Below, piece by piece: positions 20,093-32,868 of a DNA stretch of 64,000 bases. The position numbers and the translations under genes were made by a program. A model generated the notes under the pieces. That model did no database searches, was not told the origin of the DNA, and saw nothing but the letters and a program-made list of their open reading frames with translations. Source of the stretch: Platycnemis pennipes (lineage: Eukaryota > Arthropoda > Insecta > Odonata > Platycnemididae); contig OW121854.1 in the NCBI GenBank assembly GCA_933228895.1, positions 13,519,131 through 13,583,130 on the forward strand. The letters run 5' to 3'. Each line of letters begins with the position of its first letter. Position 1 is the stretch's first letter.

Positions 20093-23057
20093 TTTTGAAT
20101 TTCACTCACTATTTTGAATTATGTTGTAGGCGTTACAGAAGATACATTAAGAGTGGATGGTTAATCGAAGTGACTCCCTGAGCAATTCATCTACACCTAC
20201 ATTCAAGCCCTGCAAGCCACCATAAAGGTGTGCGGCAACATGTGAATTCTACCAAACATACACATCATGCATTAAAAAAGATTGGATTTCATATTCTACT
20301 CTAAATTTCACTATTTAAAAAAGATAAAAATAGCAAAGCAAGCATGAAAAAAACATCCTGTCATTTGGGTGAGCTTTAAGTCCTCATACCAACATGCAAC
20401 TACCTATGCTATCCATTGATACACTCGTATTGGATATATTATCTCGGTGAAGACCTTAAGGGGCAAGGAAGAGACATTCTACAGGCAAGCATCATTTCGT
20501 AAAATATCTCATAGGTCATGCTCGGAAATGATTCACCCCCTGCCACACGCTATCGAGATAGCCGAAGTGTAAATATATTACACAAAGTCTGCGTCTACGT
20601 AATACCATGCGAGCCACCGCGAGGGTGTATGGCAGGGGGTGAAGATCACCAAGCATGCACTACTTACATGCAACTATGCATTGTTATAACTTCATGGACA
20701 CATGTTAAATATTAGGAGCATCATAAACACTCTGACAGCTAACCCAATACTTCGAAAAATACAAGACCCCCTTGAATAATACCACTCTTTGCATTTTACT
20801 GCTAGGGTACCACCTACGTACAACTCTCTCACAAATGGTTCACTCAACACAACCCTCAGTGCCATGAGATTTCGGAATTCGCCAACCTCTTCATATTGAG
20901 GAAGCTCCTCTCTTTTACATCCTTCACAACTTGCTCCATACATCTCCTACGAGGCGTGCCTTTTCCATTCATCCGTTCACTTTTCCCTCGACGATGGCCT
21001 TCATCAGGCCATCTTGTCTCGAGATATGTCGCTTCTTCTTTATAGAATTGTCAGCAGACTTCTCTTTTCTCCCACTCTTCTTAAGACTTCTTTGTTTGGC
21101 ACTCGGTAGATCCATTTTCTCTTCATCGTTCTTCCGTAGCACCACGTGTCGAATTATTCCACCCTTTATTCCTTTAGTACTATATATATAATAACCATCA
21201 AGCGTTATGTTACTCAATTCATAAACATTTTTCCATGTAGTAGCCTAGTTGCATGTCAGTGTACCTATTGTATTTTTGCTGAACTCCATCCCCTGCTACA
21301 CACCCTCGCGGTGGCTTGGTACTATAGATGAATAATGTCACATCTTGGGGTACAGAAAAGCATGCAAAAAACTGCGACAATGCATAGGCTTCTCCATCCA
21401 CTTATCAGTTTCCATTCTTTTCCACATCAACGTCTCAACGGTCCACAATTTCCGTTTCTCCTCACCCCAAAATGACCAGGTTTCCGAGCCGAACGAAGTC
21501 ATATTCCATATCAGGGTTGTCACTAATCTTTTCTCGTGTCCATAGCAAGAGGTACCTTCATTAATTCCCTCTTCTAAAGTAAATGCTCTTCTGCTCTTGA
21601 GAATGTTTAAAGGGGATGTAATATATTTGTTCAAGGATGTGAAAATGGATCTAACAAAAGAATTTCATCATGGTTCATTTAAACTTAGAATAATTTTTGT
21701 TATGCTTCTACTCATAACAGATATAGCAATCCATCATATGAGCTACCGATTAATTATGCTAACTCATCGTTTGAGTTTCCTGGAAAGAATCAAATGTCTA
21801 TGCGTCGGTTGCCTCATTAAGTTTCCACGCCATAGAGAAACTGGCCGCTTGAGTAACAGGCACTCTAGCCTTCGACCACTGCTCTCGACTTAGCCATGTC
21901 AAATATTCCAACTTTTATTTCCTTTTTAGGCAGAACACACGTCTTTTTACGGCCCACTCTAGGATTTCACTTCGCTTTCGAAACCTAAGGTACTCTTCTC
22001 CAACGGATCTCAAATACACACAGTTCGTGACATCTAGGCTGAGGAGAGGAATGGAAATCATCTTCCTTTCACTCTTGCGTCACGCGGGTCAACTCGTGGT
22101 TACATAATATTAATATACCATATGCTGGGAATTATGTTTTCACGGAATGGAATTTATGAACGCCAACTCATCATCCAGTTGCCATAATTAATGGTTGCGG
22201 GCTCATAAGTGATTATACCACGTTTTCCGTTAATTAACGTGATAACTTCAGCGAACCAAGTTTTAAGCTTAGTTATCAACTGATGATGAGAAAGTCAAAT
22301 GCGAAAAGAAGGGAAGAAAAAACAGCGATGTTACTTTTCACTAGTTAGGCCCAACCTTGAGTATGCAGCCAGTGTATGGGATCCTAATGAATTAGGGTTG
22401 ATCAGAGATATAGACAGTGTGCAGCGTAGAACAGCTAAGTTCGTTAAATGATGTTACGATAGGTTGAGTAGTGTTTCAGAATTAATACAAGAATTAGGGA
22501 GGGAGTCAATATCAGAGCGTAGGTTAAGGTAGAGATTAAATCTATTAGAGAAATTTAAATCGGATAGCTTTACTGAAGATATTAGGCACGTATTATGTGC
22601 CTAAGCTTTGTTACATTTTTACTGTAGATTAAGGAAAAGTTGGGAGACATTCCTCTTTAGAAATAATTTGGTTTTCATGGAAGGTGGGAGCGAAGGGTCA
22701 GGAGTTTAACCTCCAACCGACAAGGCACATACTAACCATAAATGACTCCATTAGAGACTCTATTAGAGAAATTTAAATCGGATAACTTTACTGAAGATGC
22801 TACGAACATATTAAAAACACCAGCGTATTATGCTAGATTCGATCAGATAAATAAGATTAGAGAGAGAGATTGTCGTACTGATCGATTCAAAATGTCATTT
22901 TCCCCCATCTACATCTACATCTACATCTACACGATACCCTGCAAGCCACCGCGAGGGTTGGTGACAGGGGGTGAAGATCACCAAGCATGCACTACTAACA
23001 TGCAAAATAGGATGGATGGATGACGTTGCATCGAGTGGGGGCCTTAAGCCCTTTTCA

Positions 23058-24030
23058 TCTACATCTACATCTACACGATAACCTGCAAGCCACCACGCGG
23101 GTGTGGGGCAGGGGGTAAAGATCACCAAGCACTACCGTCATGCAAACAAGCAACTATAGGGTCTCATGCAACTAGATTGTTAGTGTAAATAGTATTTAAG
23201 GGATTAATACATGCATCATGCACTACAGGCTACTCTAAAATATTTCCCCTACCTATCCCTTTCCTATGCTGCCTATTCTGTTCTCTTATAGTACGGGGGA
23301 AAAATGCCATTTTGAATCTATCTGTACGACAATCTATCTCTCTAATCTTATTTATCTGGTCGAATCTAGCATAATACGCTGGTGTTTTTAATATGTGCCT
23401 AACATCTTCAGTAAAGCTATCCGATTGAAATTTCTGCAATAGATTTAATCTGAACTTTAATCTACGCTCTGATAATGATTCCCACCCTAATTCTTGTATT
23501 AATTCTGATATACTACTCAACCTATCGTAACACCTTTTGACGAACCTAGCTGCTCTACGCTGCACACTGTCTAGTTCTCTCATCAAACCTAATTCATTAG
23601 GATCCCATACACTGGCTGCATACTCAAGGTGGGGCCTAACTAGTGAAAAGTAGCATCGCTCTTTTGTCTTCTCATCACATTTCCCAAGTACTCTTTTTAT
23701 AAATCCTAGCTTTCTCTTCTCTCGGCCGCATATTTCCCTTATGTGTCTACCCCACGATAAATCTTTAGTGATTGTTACACCTAAATATCTTACGGTTTCA
23801 ACGTTTTCGATCTTCGTGTTATTAATTCTATAGGATCGCTCTATCGAATTATTTCTCCTCCAAAAATTGATAGCTTCACACTTTTTAAGGTTGAGTTCTA
23901 ACTGCCATTTGTCGCACCACTCTTGAATTGCATCTAAATCCTTGCTAAGTGATTTCGTGTCCTCTTCGTTTGATATACCCCTGTACACCACCGCATGGTC
24001 TGCAAAAAGTCTAAGGTTACTACTAACTAC
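23058..24030 (-). pseudogene. LINE-B reverse transcriptase with FADH, copy 3
   Basis: Identical to copies 1 and 2 (open frame 24,072-23,230). Confidence 0.92.
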
Positions 24031-24779
24031 TAACCCCCGTACAATAAGAGAAGAGAATAGGCAGCATAGCAAAGGGATAGGTAGGGGAAATATTTTAGAG
24101 TAGCCTGTAGTGCATGATGCATGTATTAATCCCTTAAATACTATTTACACTAACAATCTAGTTGCATGAGACCCTATAGTTGCTTGTTTTCATGTCGGTA
24201 GTGCATGCTTGGTGATCTTCACCCCCTGCCACACACCCTCGCGATGGCTTGCAGGGTATCGTGTAGATGTGAAGGGGAGGATCTAGACGCGGAACCGAGG
24301 GCAAGTGGTAAGTTCACCGGATTCTACGATGGGCGAGTATATTTGAAAAAAATAGGAAAATTAGCGTTACCTGATATCTGGACGGCCACTTAATTATTTT
24401 ATTTAACGACCTCGGTATGCGAATAACTTATAATTTTTTTAATCACTAACCGAAGCGGATGGCTTCTATGAAGGAAAAATTTTCAACGGACAAGCTATTG
24501 GAAAGTTAATCAATTCCCACGCATGAATGATCGGGACTCGCCTGACCCGGACAACCAATCGGCGATCGCGAGGTAGGAACCAGGCTTTGGGCCCACGCGC
24601 AGGTTTGTGGGGCAACGCTTCCTTCGGCGTGGGAGGATGGCTCTCGAATGAGCGAACAAGGACCGACCTTCCGCAATTCAGGCATTCGGTTTCGATCTCT
24701 TCGGCCGAGCGCCGCGTGGGAGTGCCTGGAATCATTAAACCATTAGGCACCCGACTTGGAGAAAGCGGAGAGGATGACT

Positions 24780-25326
24780 AGACTTCTAACTGGTTCCTTT
24801 CATGAGCCTAACTCACTCCCTGAGCAATTCATCTACATCTACATAATACCCAGCAAGCCACCATAAAGGTGTGTGGCAGGCAGACTGCTAACTGGCTCCT
24901 TTCATGAGCCTAACTCACTCCCTGAGCAATTCATCTACATCTACATAATACCCAGCAAGCCACCATAAAGGTGTGTGGTAGGCAGACTTCTAACTGGTTC
25001 ATTTCATGAGCCTAACTCACACCCTGAGCAATTCATCTACATCTACATAATACCCTGCAAGCCACCATAAAGGTGTGTGGCAAGCAGACTGCTAACTGGT
25101 TCATTTCATGAGCCTAACTCACACCCTGAGCAATTCATCTACATCTACATAATACCCTGCAAGCCACCATAAAGGTGTGTGGCAAGCAGACTGGTAACTG
25201 GTTCATTTCATGAGCCTAACTCACTCCCTGAGCAATTCAACTACATCTACATAATACCCTGCAGGCCACTATAAAGGTGCGTGGTAGGCAGACTGCTAAC
25301 TGGCTCCTTTCATGAGCCTAACTCAC
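24780..25326. repeat. 102-bp satellite, copy 3
   Basis: Same array as in copies 1 and 2, with the 65-bp filler at 25,344-25,408. Confidence 0.95.
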
Positions 25327-26149
25327 TTTTGAATTTCACTCACTATTTTGAATTATGTTGTAGGCGTTACAGAAGATACATTAAGAGTGGATGGTTAATC
25401 GAAGTGACTCCCTGAGCAATTCATCTACACCTACATTCAAGCCCTGCAAGCCACCATAAAGGTGTGCGGCAACATGTGAATTCTACCAAACATACACATC
25501 ATGCATTAAAAAAGATTGGATTTCATATTCTACTCTAAATTTCACTATTTAAAAAAGATAAAAATAGCAAAGCAAGCATGAAAAAAACATCCTGTCATTT
25601 GGGTGAGCTTTAAGTCCTCATACCAACATGCAACTACCTATGCTATCCATTGATACACTCGTATTGGATATATTATCTCGGTGAAGACCTTAAGGGGCAA
25701 GGAAGAGACATTCTACAGGCAAGCATCATTTCGTAAAATATCTCATAGGTCATGCTCGGAAATGATTCACCCCCTGCCACACGCTATCGAGATAGCCGAA
25801 GTGTAAATATATTACACAAAGTCTGCGTCTACGTAATACCATGCGAGCCACCGCGAGGGTGTATGGCAGGGGGTGAAGATCACCAAGCATGCACTACTTA
25901 CATGCAACTATGCATTGTTATAACTTCATGGACACATGTTAAATATTAGGAGCATCATAAACACTCTGACAGCTAACCCAATACTTCGAAAAATACAAGA
26001 CCCCCTTGAATAATACCACTCTTTGCATTTTACTGCTAGGGTACCACCTACGTACAACTCTCTCACAAATGGTTCACTCAACACAACCCTCAGTGCCATG
26101 AGATTTCGGAATTCTGAAGGAACTTGTTAAGTGCCATGGTTTTATGTAT

Positions 26150-26325
26150 TGCATCCAGGGTTAGTTTAAGCTCTTTTATGATAGAATCATGGACGTTAAA
26201 GCCCATAGAAAATGCGAGACTAGAATATTTTGAATTATGTTGTAGGCGTTACAGAAGATACATTAAGAGTGGATGGTTAATCGAAGTGACTAAAAGAGAC
26301 CTCATTAAAAGCGAGAAAAAATAAG
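26150..26325 (+). pseudogene. LINE-C fragment right of the array
   Basis: Plus strand reads ESWTLKPIENARLEYFELCC, RRYRRYIKSGWLIEV and TKRDLIK. This matches the ESWTL..RLEAFELWCYRR..ISW..VTNEEVL series of LINE-C. It is truncated at both ends. It contains the 65-bp segment found as filler in each array unit and is the likely source, because here the segment lies in its natural coding context. Confidence 0.75.
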
Positions 26326-27060
26326 TTTCTTAACAATTCTGAAGCTAAAGCAGGAAATCCTTAATAGGACACATTTGAACACAGGATGGTCACTTGGGAA
26401 CAGTCATCAAGGATTGTTAAGAATATAATGTGTGTGAATGGGAAGTAAAGGCAAGTTTGTGAACAAAAAAATGTGAAAATTATCAAATAAAAATAGTGTG
26501 TAAATATGAAGAGTTTAGATGATTTCTTATGGTACGCGGTAGAAATGGCATTCATTTACAACTAGTAGGTAAGAGACAAAGAGTGGGAAATAAAATGCTA
26601 GGAATAAAAGGCAAAATTCCGCGACATGGCACGATTTCACCTGTTAGCAATACCAAGCTGATACCGGACGCTGCTAAACGCGTTCCGCGACCGATTTCAG
26701 TGCGCCCTGGGGGATAACAGCGACAGGGATGCCTGATTCTTCGGTGCTCGGCGAGCGTGAACTCTCCCACTTGGGCATTCGCTGTTCACCGTCCGTGACG
26801 GGGCACGTGACCACTGCGCATCCTCGAGCCCAGCGACCACCATAAATCACACAAACGATCCCTCCCACCCACGGCGGCGACGCTGAGCCGCAAATACGCA
26901 GCCACGCAAACAGAACCCAAGCACAAGCACAGGTCAATCACTTGGAGATTCGCGATATCCAGTTTTCCGGAATCGACCACAGGTACGAAAACTGTCGAGG
27001 ATTAAATGATACGCTGATATCCATCGATTACACCTAATATAACCTAAAATCGATTACACA
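26326..27060. other. Unassigned sequence
   Basis: No gene recognised. 26,680-26,940 is GC-rich. Frames on both strands overlap and have no domain. A GGGGATAACAGCGAC run at about 26,710 is discussed under rejected items. Confidence 0.35.
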
Positions 27061-27061
27061 T

Positions 27062-27852
27062 AATTCCATAGAGCGTACCTATAAAATTAGTAACACGAAG
27101 ATCGAAAACGTTAAAACCATAAGATATTTAGGTGTAACAATCACTAAAGATTTATCGTGGGGAAGACACATCCGGGAAATATGCGGCCGAGCGAAGAGAA
27201 AGCTAGGATTTATAAAAAGAGTACTTGGGAAATGTAATGAGAAGACAACTGAGCGATGCTATTTATCACTAGTTAGGCCCCACCTTGAGTATGCAGCCAG
27301 TGTCTGGGATCCTAATGAATTAGGGTTCATCAGAGAACTAGACAGTGTGCAGCGTAGAGCAGCTAGGTTCGTTAAGAGGTGTTACGATATGTTGAGTAAG
27401 GTTTCAGAATTAATAAAAGAATTAGGGTGGGAATCATTACCAGAGCGTAGGTTAAGTACAGATTGAATCTATTAGAGATATTTCAATCGGATAGCTTTAC
27501 TGAAGATGCTAGGCACATATTAAAAAAACCAGCGTATTATGCTAGATTCGACCACATAAATAAGATTAGAGAGACAGATTGTCGTACTGATAGATTCAAA
27601 ATGGCATTTTTCCCCCGTACTATAAGATAACAGAATAGGCAGCATAGCAAAGGGATGGGTAGGGGAAATATTTTCGAGTAGTCTGTAGTGCATGATGCAT
27701 GTATTAATCCCTTAAATACTATATATACTAACAATCTAGTTGCATGAGTCCCTATAGTTGCTTGTGTGCATGACGGTAGTGCTTGGTGACCTACACCCCC
27801 TGCCACACACCCTCGCTGTGGCTTGCAGGGTATCGTGTAGTTGTAGATGAAA
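27062..27852 (+). pseudogene. LINE-B C-terminal pseudogene and 3' UTR
   Basis: Begins in the SIE-type segment (TCCATAGAGCG) and continues ENVKTIRYLGVTITKDLSWG, KLGFIKRVLGKC, LVRPHLEYAASVWDPNE, VQRRAARFVKRC, then DCRTDRFKMAFFPRTIR. A small deletion after the ERRL segment shifts the frame, so no long open frame remains. The UTR ends GGGTATCGTGTAGTTGTAGATG. The 21 bp directly after the tail also flank a LINE-B tail in the array. Confidence 0.87.
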
Positions 27853-28345
27853 AGGGCTTAAGGCCCCCACCACGGGCATTCCCTCACGTCCGGCGGTCCT
27901 GCCGCGATTGTCAAAAAGAGGAGACCATCGTCGAGGGAGGGGAACGGCATCCCGGGGGTGGCGGCTAGGGCCAAGGCAGCTAACGGTCGCCTCGTCCGTC
28001 CCGTTGGGCGAATCACGAGACGAAGAGCGATACTCTCTCTTTCGCTCACCTTCCATTCTCCTTCTCTCCGTCACCATCGAGCGAGTCCCACGTAGCATTG
28101 ACGAGTCATCTCTTCTACGGGCAAATGCCTCCTTCGTCAAATGTTTCCGTCTAACTTCAACGCCGCGAAAATCAAGCTCACGCATGACCTACGCTCCTCC
28201 CACTACGAGTGATCTCGAAGTCTAGGCATCTCCAAACCCTCCCAAAGCCGCCTGCGCATCTCGGAACGCAAGCGAATTCCGCTGAAGGTAACAAGTAATA
28301 ATGAAATAAGTAAATGAAACAAAATAAGTAATAATGAATTAACAA
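27853..28345. other. Unassigned GC-rich sequence
   Basis: About 27,860-28,250 is GC-rich. A 149-codon minus frame (27,736-28,185) is partly antisense LINE-B tail and has no domain. No gene called. Confidence 0.35.
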
Positions 28346-28346
28346 A

Positions 28347-29146
28347 CGTAGAATCCATTAAATATCTTGGAATAAGACTACCACATGATATTTCCTGGGG
28401 TAAACACATACGTGAAATAATGGGTCAAGCTAATCGTAGACTGGGATTCGTCAAAAGAGTACCTACTGGGTAAATGTGACGATCATGTACGAGAAATCAG
28501 CTACTTTTCCCTTGTAAGACCTCATTTGGATTATGCTGCCAGTGTATGGGATCCCTACGAAATCGGTCTAAATAACGAACTTGAACGTGTGCAGCGAAGA
28601 TCGGCAAGATTTGTAAAGGGACGGTATGATAACCTTACTAGCGTAACCAGTCTATTAAATGAATTAAATTGGGAATCATTGTCAGATCGCAGGTTGAAAT
28701 TTAAACTTAATCTCTTAAACAAATTCCAAAACCATATTCTCAGTGATGATGTTAAAAATATTTTGCGGACCCCAACTTACTATGGTAGACTAGACCATAA
28801 TCACAAAAATAGAGAAATTTATTGCCAAACTGGCAGATTCAAAATGTCCTTTTTTCCTCGTACTATTAGGGATATGAATAACGGTAAATATATCCAGTAC
28901 AAGTGTAGGATTGGATAACATTGGTAGCTGCATGTTGGTATAAGGACTTATAGCTAACCCAACTAACAGCATGTTCTTGCATGTATGCTTTGGTATTTTT
29001 ATCTTTTTTTAAATAGCGTAGTTTTGAACAGTACCTATACAAGTACTAATCCTTTTTTTATGCATGATATGTAATGCATGTTTAGTGAGAGTTCGCCCCT
29101 GCCACACACCTTTATGGTGGCTTGCAGGGTATTATGTAGATGTAGA
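28347..29146 (+). pseudogene. LINE-A C-terminal region and 3' UTR, best-preserved plus-strand copy
   Basis: Starts VESIKYLGIRLPHDISWGKH. A one-base frameshift occurs near 28,465 (VPTG for VLG). It then stays open for 130 codons (28,526-28,918): AASVWDPYEIGLNNELERVQ, RRSARFVKGRYDNLTSV, ESLSDRRLKFKLNLLNKFQN and FKMSFFPRTIRDMNNGKYIQ. Full 3' UTR, tail GTAGATGTAGATG. 5'-truncated. Confidence 0.9.
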
Positions 29147-29608
29147 TGAAAGTCATCGCTTCGCCGCAAACACGGCGGCGCCGCCGTGCCCCGACCTTAC
29201 AGATGACCTGTAGCAGGAGGCAAGAGGTCGACGAGGCGCCGTAAAAAGCGCGTGGAGCCCTCGCGAGCAGCATACCCAGAGTCAAGCAACTTCTCATTCG
29301 AGGACGTCCGAACTCGTGCGCATCGTCCAAAATCGGCGAGCTGAGCGCCGCTGCAGCGGACGGACCAGCGCGCTGGTCCGTCGACATGGAAATGGTCCGA
29401 CGACGGACGGAGCGACATGCATCGGAATGAACAGAAGGGGAGGAAACGGGGACGGGTGACGAAAATCGTTCCACGCGAACTTCGACCAAAGGGAAAGACA
29501 GGATTCTCAAAAAGGCAAAACGACCGCGAGGCACATTTACCGCACGGGTACGATGAACGAAGAATTTTTCCACGATCGTTTTGCACGAAGCAATAAATCG
29601 CGCAACTG
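29147..29608. other. GC-rich unassigned sequence with two perfect palindromes
   Basis: Contains an 18-bp palindrome at 29,171-29,188 (CACGGCGGC/GCCGCCGTG) and a 24-bp perfect palindrome at 29,359-29,382 (centre CAGCG/CGCTG). Open frames of up to 153 codons on the minus strand have no recognisable domain. Confidence 0.45.
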
Positions 29609-29611
29609 TAA

Positions 29612-30144
29612 AGGTGCATTTACGCGTAGCAGTTGACTGCTATGACAGTCAACTGCTAACGCTATTACGCTCCTCTCGCATGTCTAAATAGCAACTGGGA
29701 TGCGAGTTCAAGTCGATACTGGACATATGTCGAACACTATCGATCCAAGTTCGAGCTATTATCAAAGTTGAAGTTCGTCTACTTTCCAGCGGAAATTTAT
29801 CCAACACAATCGCAACAATCGCCAACAGAAAGCAATGCACGGCGTCTGAAACCGAAATTTGGATATAATAACAAGATTATCCCTCCCCAAAGGGGAGATT
29901 CTTCTCTTAAAAGAATGGGAACAAAAGATAATCGTCGATGGAATTTATTGGTTGATGAATTTAATGAAAATTTAAGCACCAATCAATATTGAAATAAAAC
30001 TCTTTTTATTTGTTATGACAACGCCTAAATAGCGGCTTTTAGCTGCATACAAGTTGGTGCAGACGCATCATATCAGTAGCGATATAAATATATCGCGCAT
30101 CTAGCGACTGTCATAGCAGTCAACGGCTACGTGTAAACGCTGCT
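29612..30144. mobile_element. 533-bp TIR element with TAA target duplication
   Basis: Ends match as inverted repeats over about 40 bp: AGGTGCATTTACGCGTAGCA on the left, AGCAGCGTTTACACGTAGCC read inward from the right, both continuing into GTTGACTGCTATGACAGTC. TAA lies outside each end (29,609-29,611 and 30,145-30,147). A 3-bp TWA duplication is typical of PIF/Harbinger elements, so that superfamily is likely but unproven. The left arm contains its own perfect hairpin, GCAGTTGACTG/CAGTCAACTGC. A 74-codon frame inside shows no transposase motif, so the element is non-autonomous. Confidence 0.78.
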
Positions 30145-30329
30145 TAAGGAGTCAAATCGTGGATGAATTAATTGGAATTGAGTAGGGGATATTTTACGTA
30201 GTCATTCACCATATTTTAGAAGTTTTCAAAGCCGTCTGATCCCCTGTATGTTTCAATCGTCACTGCGAATCTCTGTTGTCATCCACAAACTTAGCCTCAA
30301 ATAGTGTTTAACTATTAATGTTTGGAAGA

Positions 30330-31145
30330 TCAATAATTCGATAGAGGGATCCTATAGCATTAATACCACGGCAATCGAAAGCGTTTAAACCATAGGGCAC
30401 TTAGGTGTAACAATCAATTAAGATTTATCGTGGGGAAGGCATCCGGGAAGCATGCGGCCGAGCCAGGAGTTAGGATTTATAAAAAGGTTACTTGGAAAAT
30501 GTGATGAGAAGACAAAAGAGTGATGTTACTATTCATTAGTTAGGCCCCACCTTGAGTATGTAGCCAGTGTATGGGAACCGAATGAATTAGGTTTGATCAG
30601 AGAACTAGACAGTGTGCAGCGTAGAGAAGCTAAATTTGTTAAAAAGTATTACGATAGGTTAAATAGTGTTTCAGAATTAATACAAGAATTAGGGTGGGAA
30701 TCATTATCAGAGCGTAGGTTATAATACAGATTGTAACGTGTATTGCAAAAATTCAAAACCTTACCGAAGATGTTAATTTTATTTGAAAAAACCCTGCGTA
30801 TTACGTTAGATTCGACCAGATAAATAATATTAGAGAAATAGATTGTCGTACTGATAGATTCAAAAGGTCATTTTTCCCCCGTACTTTAAGAGAATACAAT
30901 AGGCAGCATAGTAAGGTATAGGTAGGTCAAATATTGTAGAGTAGTGTGTAGGTAGTACATGACGTATGTATCAACAACCAATCCTTTTATTACAACGTAG
31001 ATAATAACCATGTAGCTCCATGTGACCCTATTATGTAGCATGTTTCAATGCAGTAACTTATTTGAATGTCAATAGTGCATGTTTGGTGATCTTCATCCCT
31101 TGCCACACCCTCGCGAAGGCTTGCAGTGCGTAGAAGTAGATGTAG
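30330..31145 (+). pseudogene. Divergent LINE-B C-terminal pseudogene and 3' UTR
   Basis: Readable pieces: HLGVTIN, LSWGRHPGSMRPS, a short stop-broken SLVRPHLEYVASVWEPNELG, VQRREAKFVKK, ELGWESLSERRL, then a highly decayed end. The 3' UTR differs from array LINE-B (TAATAACCATGTAGC, CATGTGACCCTATTATG) and matches the copy at 46,168-46,630. These two form an older subfamily. Confidence 0.82.
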
Positions 31146-32485
31146 AAACTGGTGAAGGCTTTGATGATGTGTATCTACTCAGCATCACATTTATCTAGCG
31201 GTCCTATCCGTACCCTCTTTCTCTCCTCACATAATTCTTGCCCCTTTCCATATTATCTTTCCTTTTTTTTCACCTCGTCCTCACTTAATCAGCTCTCCAC
31301 CCTAGACTTCCACTGCACCAAAGTATCTTTTTCATCCACCAACTCAGTATTCTCCTAATCCTAATATTTTACAATAATCCCCTAAATCATGATCAACACC
31401 TTTTAACTTATCCTCCTTCCTGTAAAATGGATTTTTTCTCACTCTCCTCCACACCTACATAAGGTTTCCTGTCCTTAATCCCCATTTTACCATAAAGTCA
31501 ATATCGCAGATCCATACCAGCACTGTTTTTCACTAACCTTCTCTTAACTGCTCAAGATTTTCGTCACAAGTTGTCTTTTGTCTCCTTATTCGCTTATTAT
31601 TAAAAACAATAAATAAATCCGAAACAATTCTTCTTCAAATATAACTACTACTATCTACGCCCACTTCCATCCAATATGCCACCCAGGAAAAACAAGTCTT
31701 CTACCTGTTCCAGCCGACAACAGCTCACTTCAATACTACATTTTGCCTTCTTTTTTCGCGTCAATCTCTTTCTCTGTAGTTTAATAACAAATTATCTTCA
31801 CCTCAAATCTACCACACTAGATATCAGTCGAGAATATTTCACGGAGACGTATGATAGATAATGCATCAAAGAATATCTTTACGTTTTGCGAGTTGGGTGG
31901 CGAACGATTTATTCCGGAACGCCACCCAACTTTAAGGCCAATCACGTTTTTCTTCCATCGCTGACCTAATGGCCTCCCATCGCGAAGAGCCGAGATGTTT
32001 TATGGAGGCACGTGATTCGCGTTCCTTGTAAGTCAAGATGCAATCAACGACGAGAAAAATATCGGTAGAATTCTTGGCAATGTCGTATTGCGAAGAGGAA
32101 AAGCTTGTCAACAAACTATTAATAAAAAGGTTGGCAGTGGAATTGATGTGATTTTTGAACAAACCGCGTTTACAATGGGGATATCGTTTTATATCAATAA
32201 CACTTCGAAGTCACGTTTCTACTTTTAATTTACGAGCTTTCCTTGCCAAAATTCGGGTTCAATTGCAGCTCTACCATGTTAAGGATATAATGCGAATCTA
32301 ATGTAGGCCAAAGCCGGGAGTATGATGTGTGCAATAACGAAAAATTGGCGTACGGTTGTCGGGTTGGCTCAGCTTTCTAAGAAACTTCCTTTGAGCCAGA
32401 TTTAAAAAAAACTGTTTTAACAGAGTTTTAACGATACTGAAATTTTCCAGGGGAAGTTTTGGTCCGCACTTGAGCACTAGAAATC
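31146..32485. other. Unassigned sequence
   Basis: CT-rich at 31,190-31,560, then AT-rich. No domain in any frame, no tRNA-like box, no second copy in the window. Confidence 0.4.
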
Positions 32486-32486
32486 T

Positions 32487-32868
32487 ACATCTACACGATA
32501 CCCTGCAAGCCACCGCGAGGGTGTGTGGTAGGAGGTGAAGATCACCAAGCATGCACTACCGTCATGCAAACAAGCGACTATAGGGACTCATGCAACTAGA
32601 TTGTTAGTATCTATAGTATTTAAGGGATTAATACATGCATCATGCACTACAAACTACTCTAAAATATTTCCCCTACCTATCCCTTTGCTATGCTGCCTAT
32701 TCTGTTCTGTCATAGTACGGGGGAAAATGCCATTTTGAATCTATCAGTACGACAATCTATCTCTCTAATCTCATTTATCTGGTCGAATCTAGCATAATAC
32801 GCTGGTGTTTTTAATATGTTCCTAGCATCTTCAGTAAAATTATCCGATTGAAATTTCTCTAATAGAGT
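32487..32868 (-). pseudogene. LINE-B C-terminal fragment and 3' UTR
   Basis: Minus strand: LLEKFQSDNFTEDARNILKT, AYYARFDQINEIREIDCRTD, RFKMAF, then a one-base deletion (GGGGAAAATGCC for GGGGGAAAAATGCC) and the 3' UTR to the tail at 32,487. It shares its 5' truncation point with the array fragment at 12,292. Confidence 0.87.

Larger units (their letters stand above)
15647..20880. repeat. 5,234-bp tandem unit, copy 2 of 3
   Basis: Same content as copy 1 shifted by 5,234. It starts immediately after GAATTC of copy 1, so both borders here are recombinant junctions. I saw no base difference from copy 1. Confidence 0.97.
20881..26114. repeat. 5,234-bp tandem unit, copy 3 of 3
   Basis: Full-length last copy, ending at GAATTC (26,109-26,114) where non-repeated sequence TGAAGGAAC begins. 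The array is exactly three units. Confidence 0.97.

Noticed and set aside
26700..26730. rRNA-like GGGGATAACAGCGAC string
   Set aside because: Only a short resemblance to a large-subunit rRNA motif. The surrounding bases do not continue the match.
27736..28185. 149-codon minus-strand frame as a gene
   Set aside because: Its end is antisense LINE-B tail and the rest overlaps other open frames on both strands.
29112..29619. Open frames of 153 and 140 codons in the GC-rich island
   Set aside because: Overlapping frames without domains. One runs into antisense LINE-A tail.
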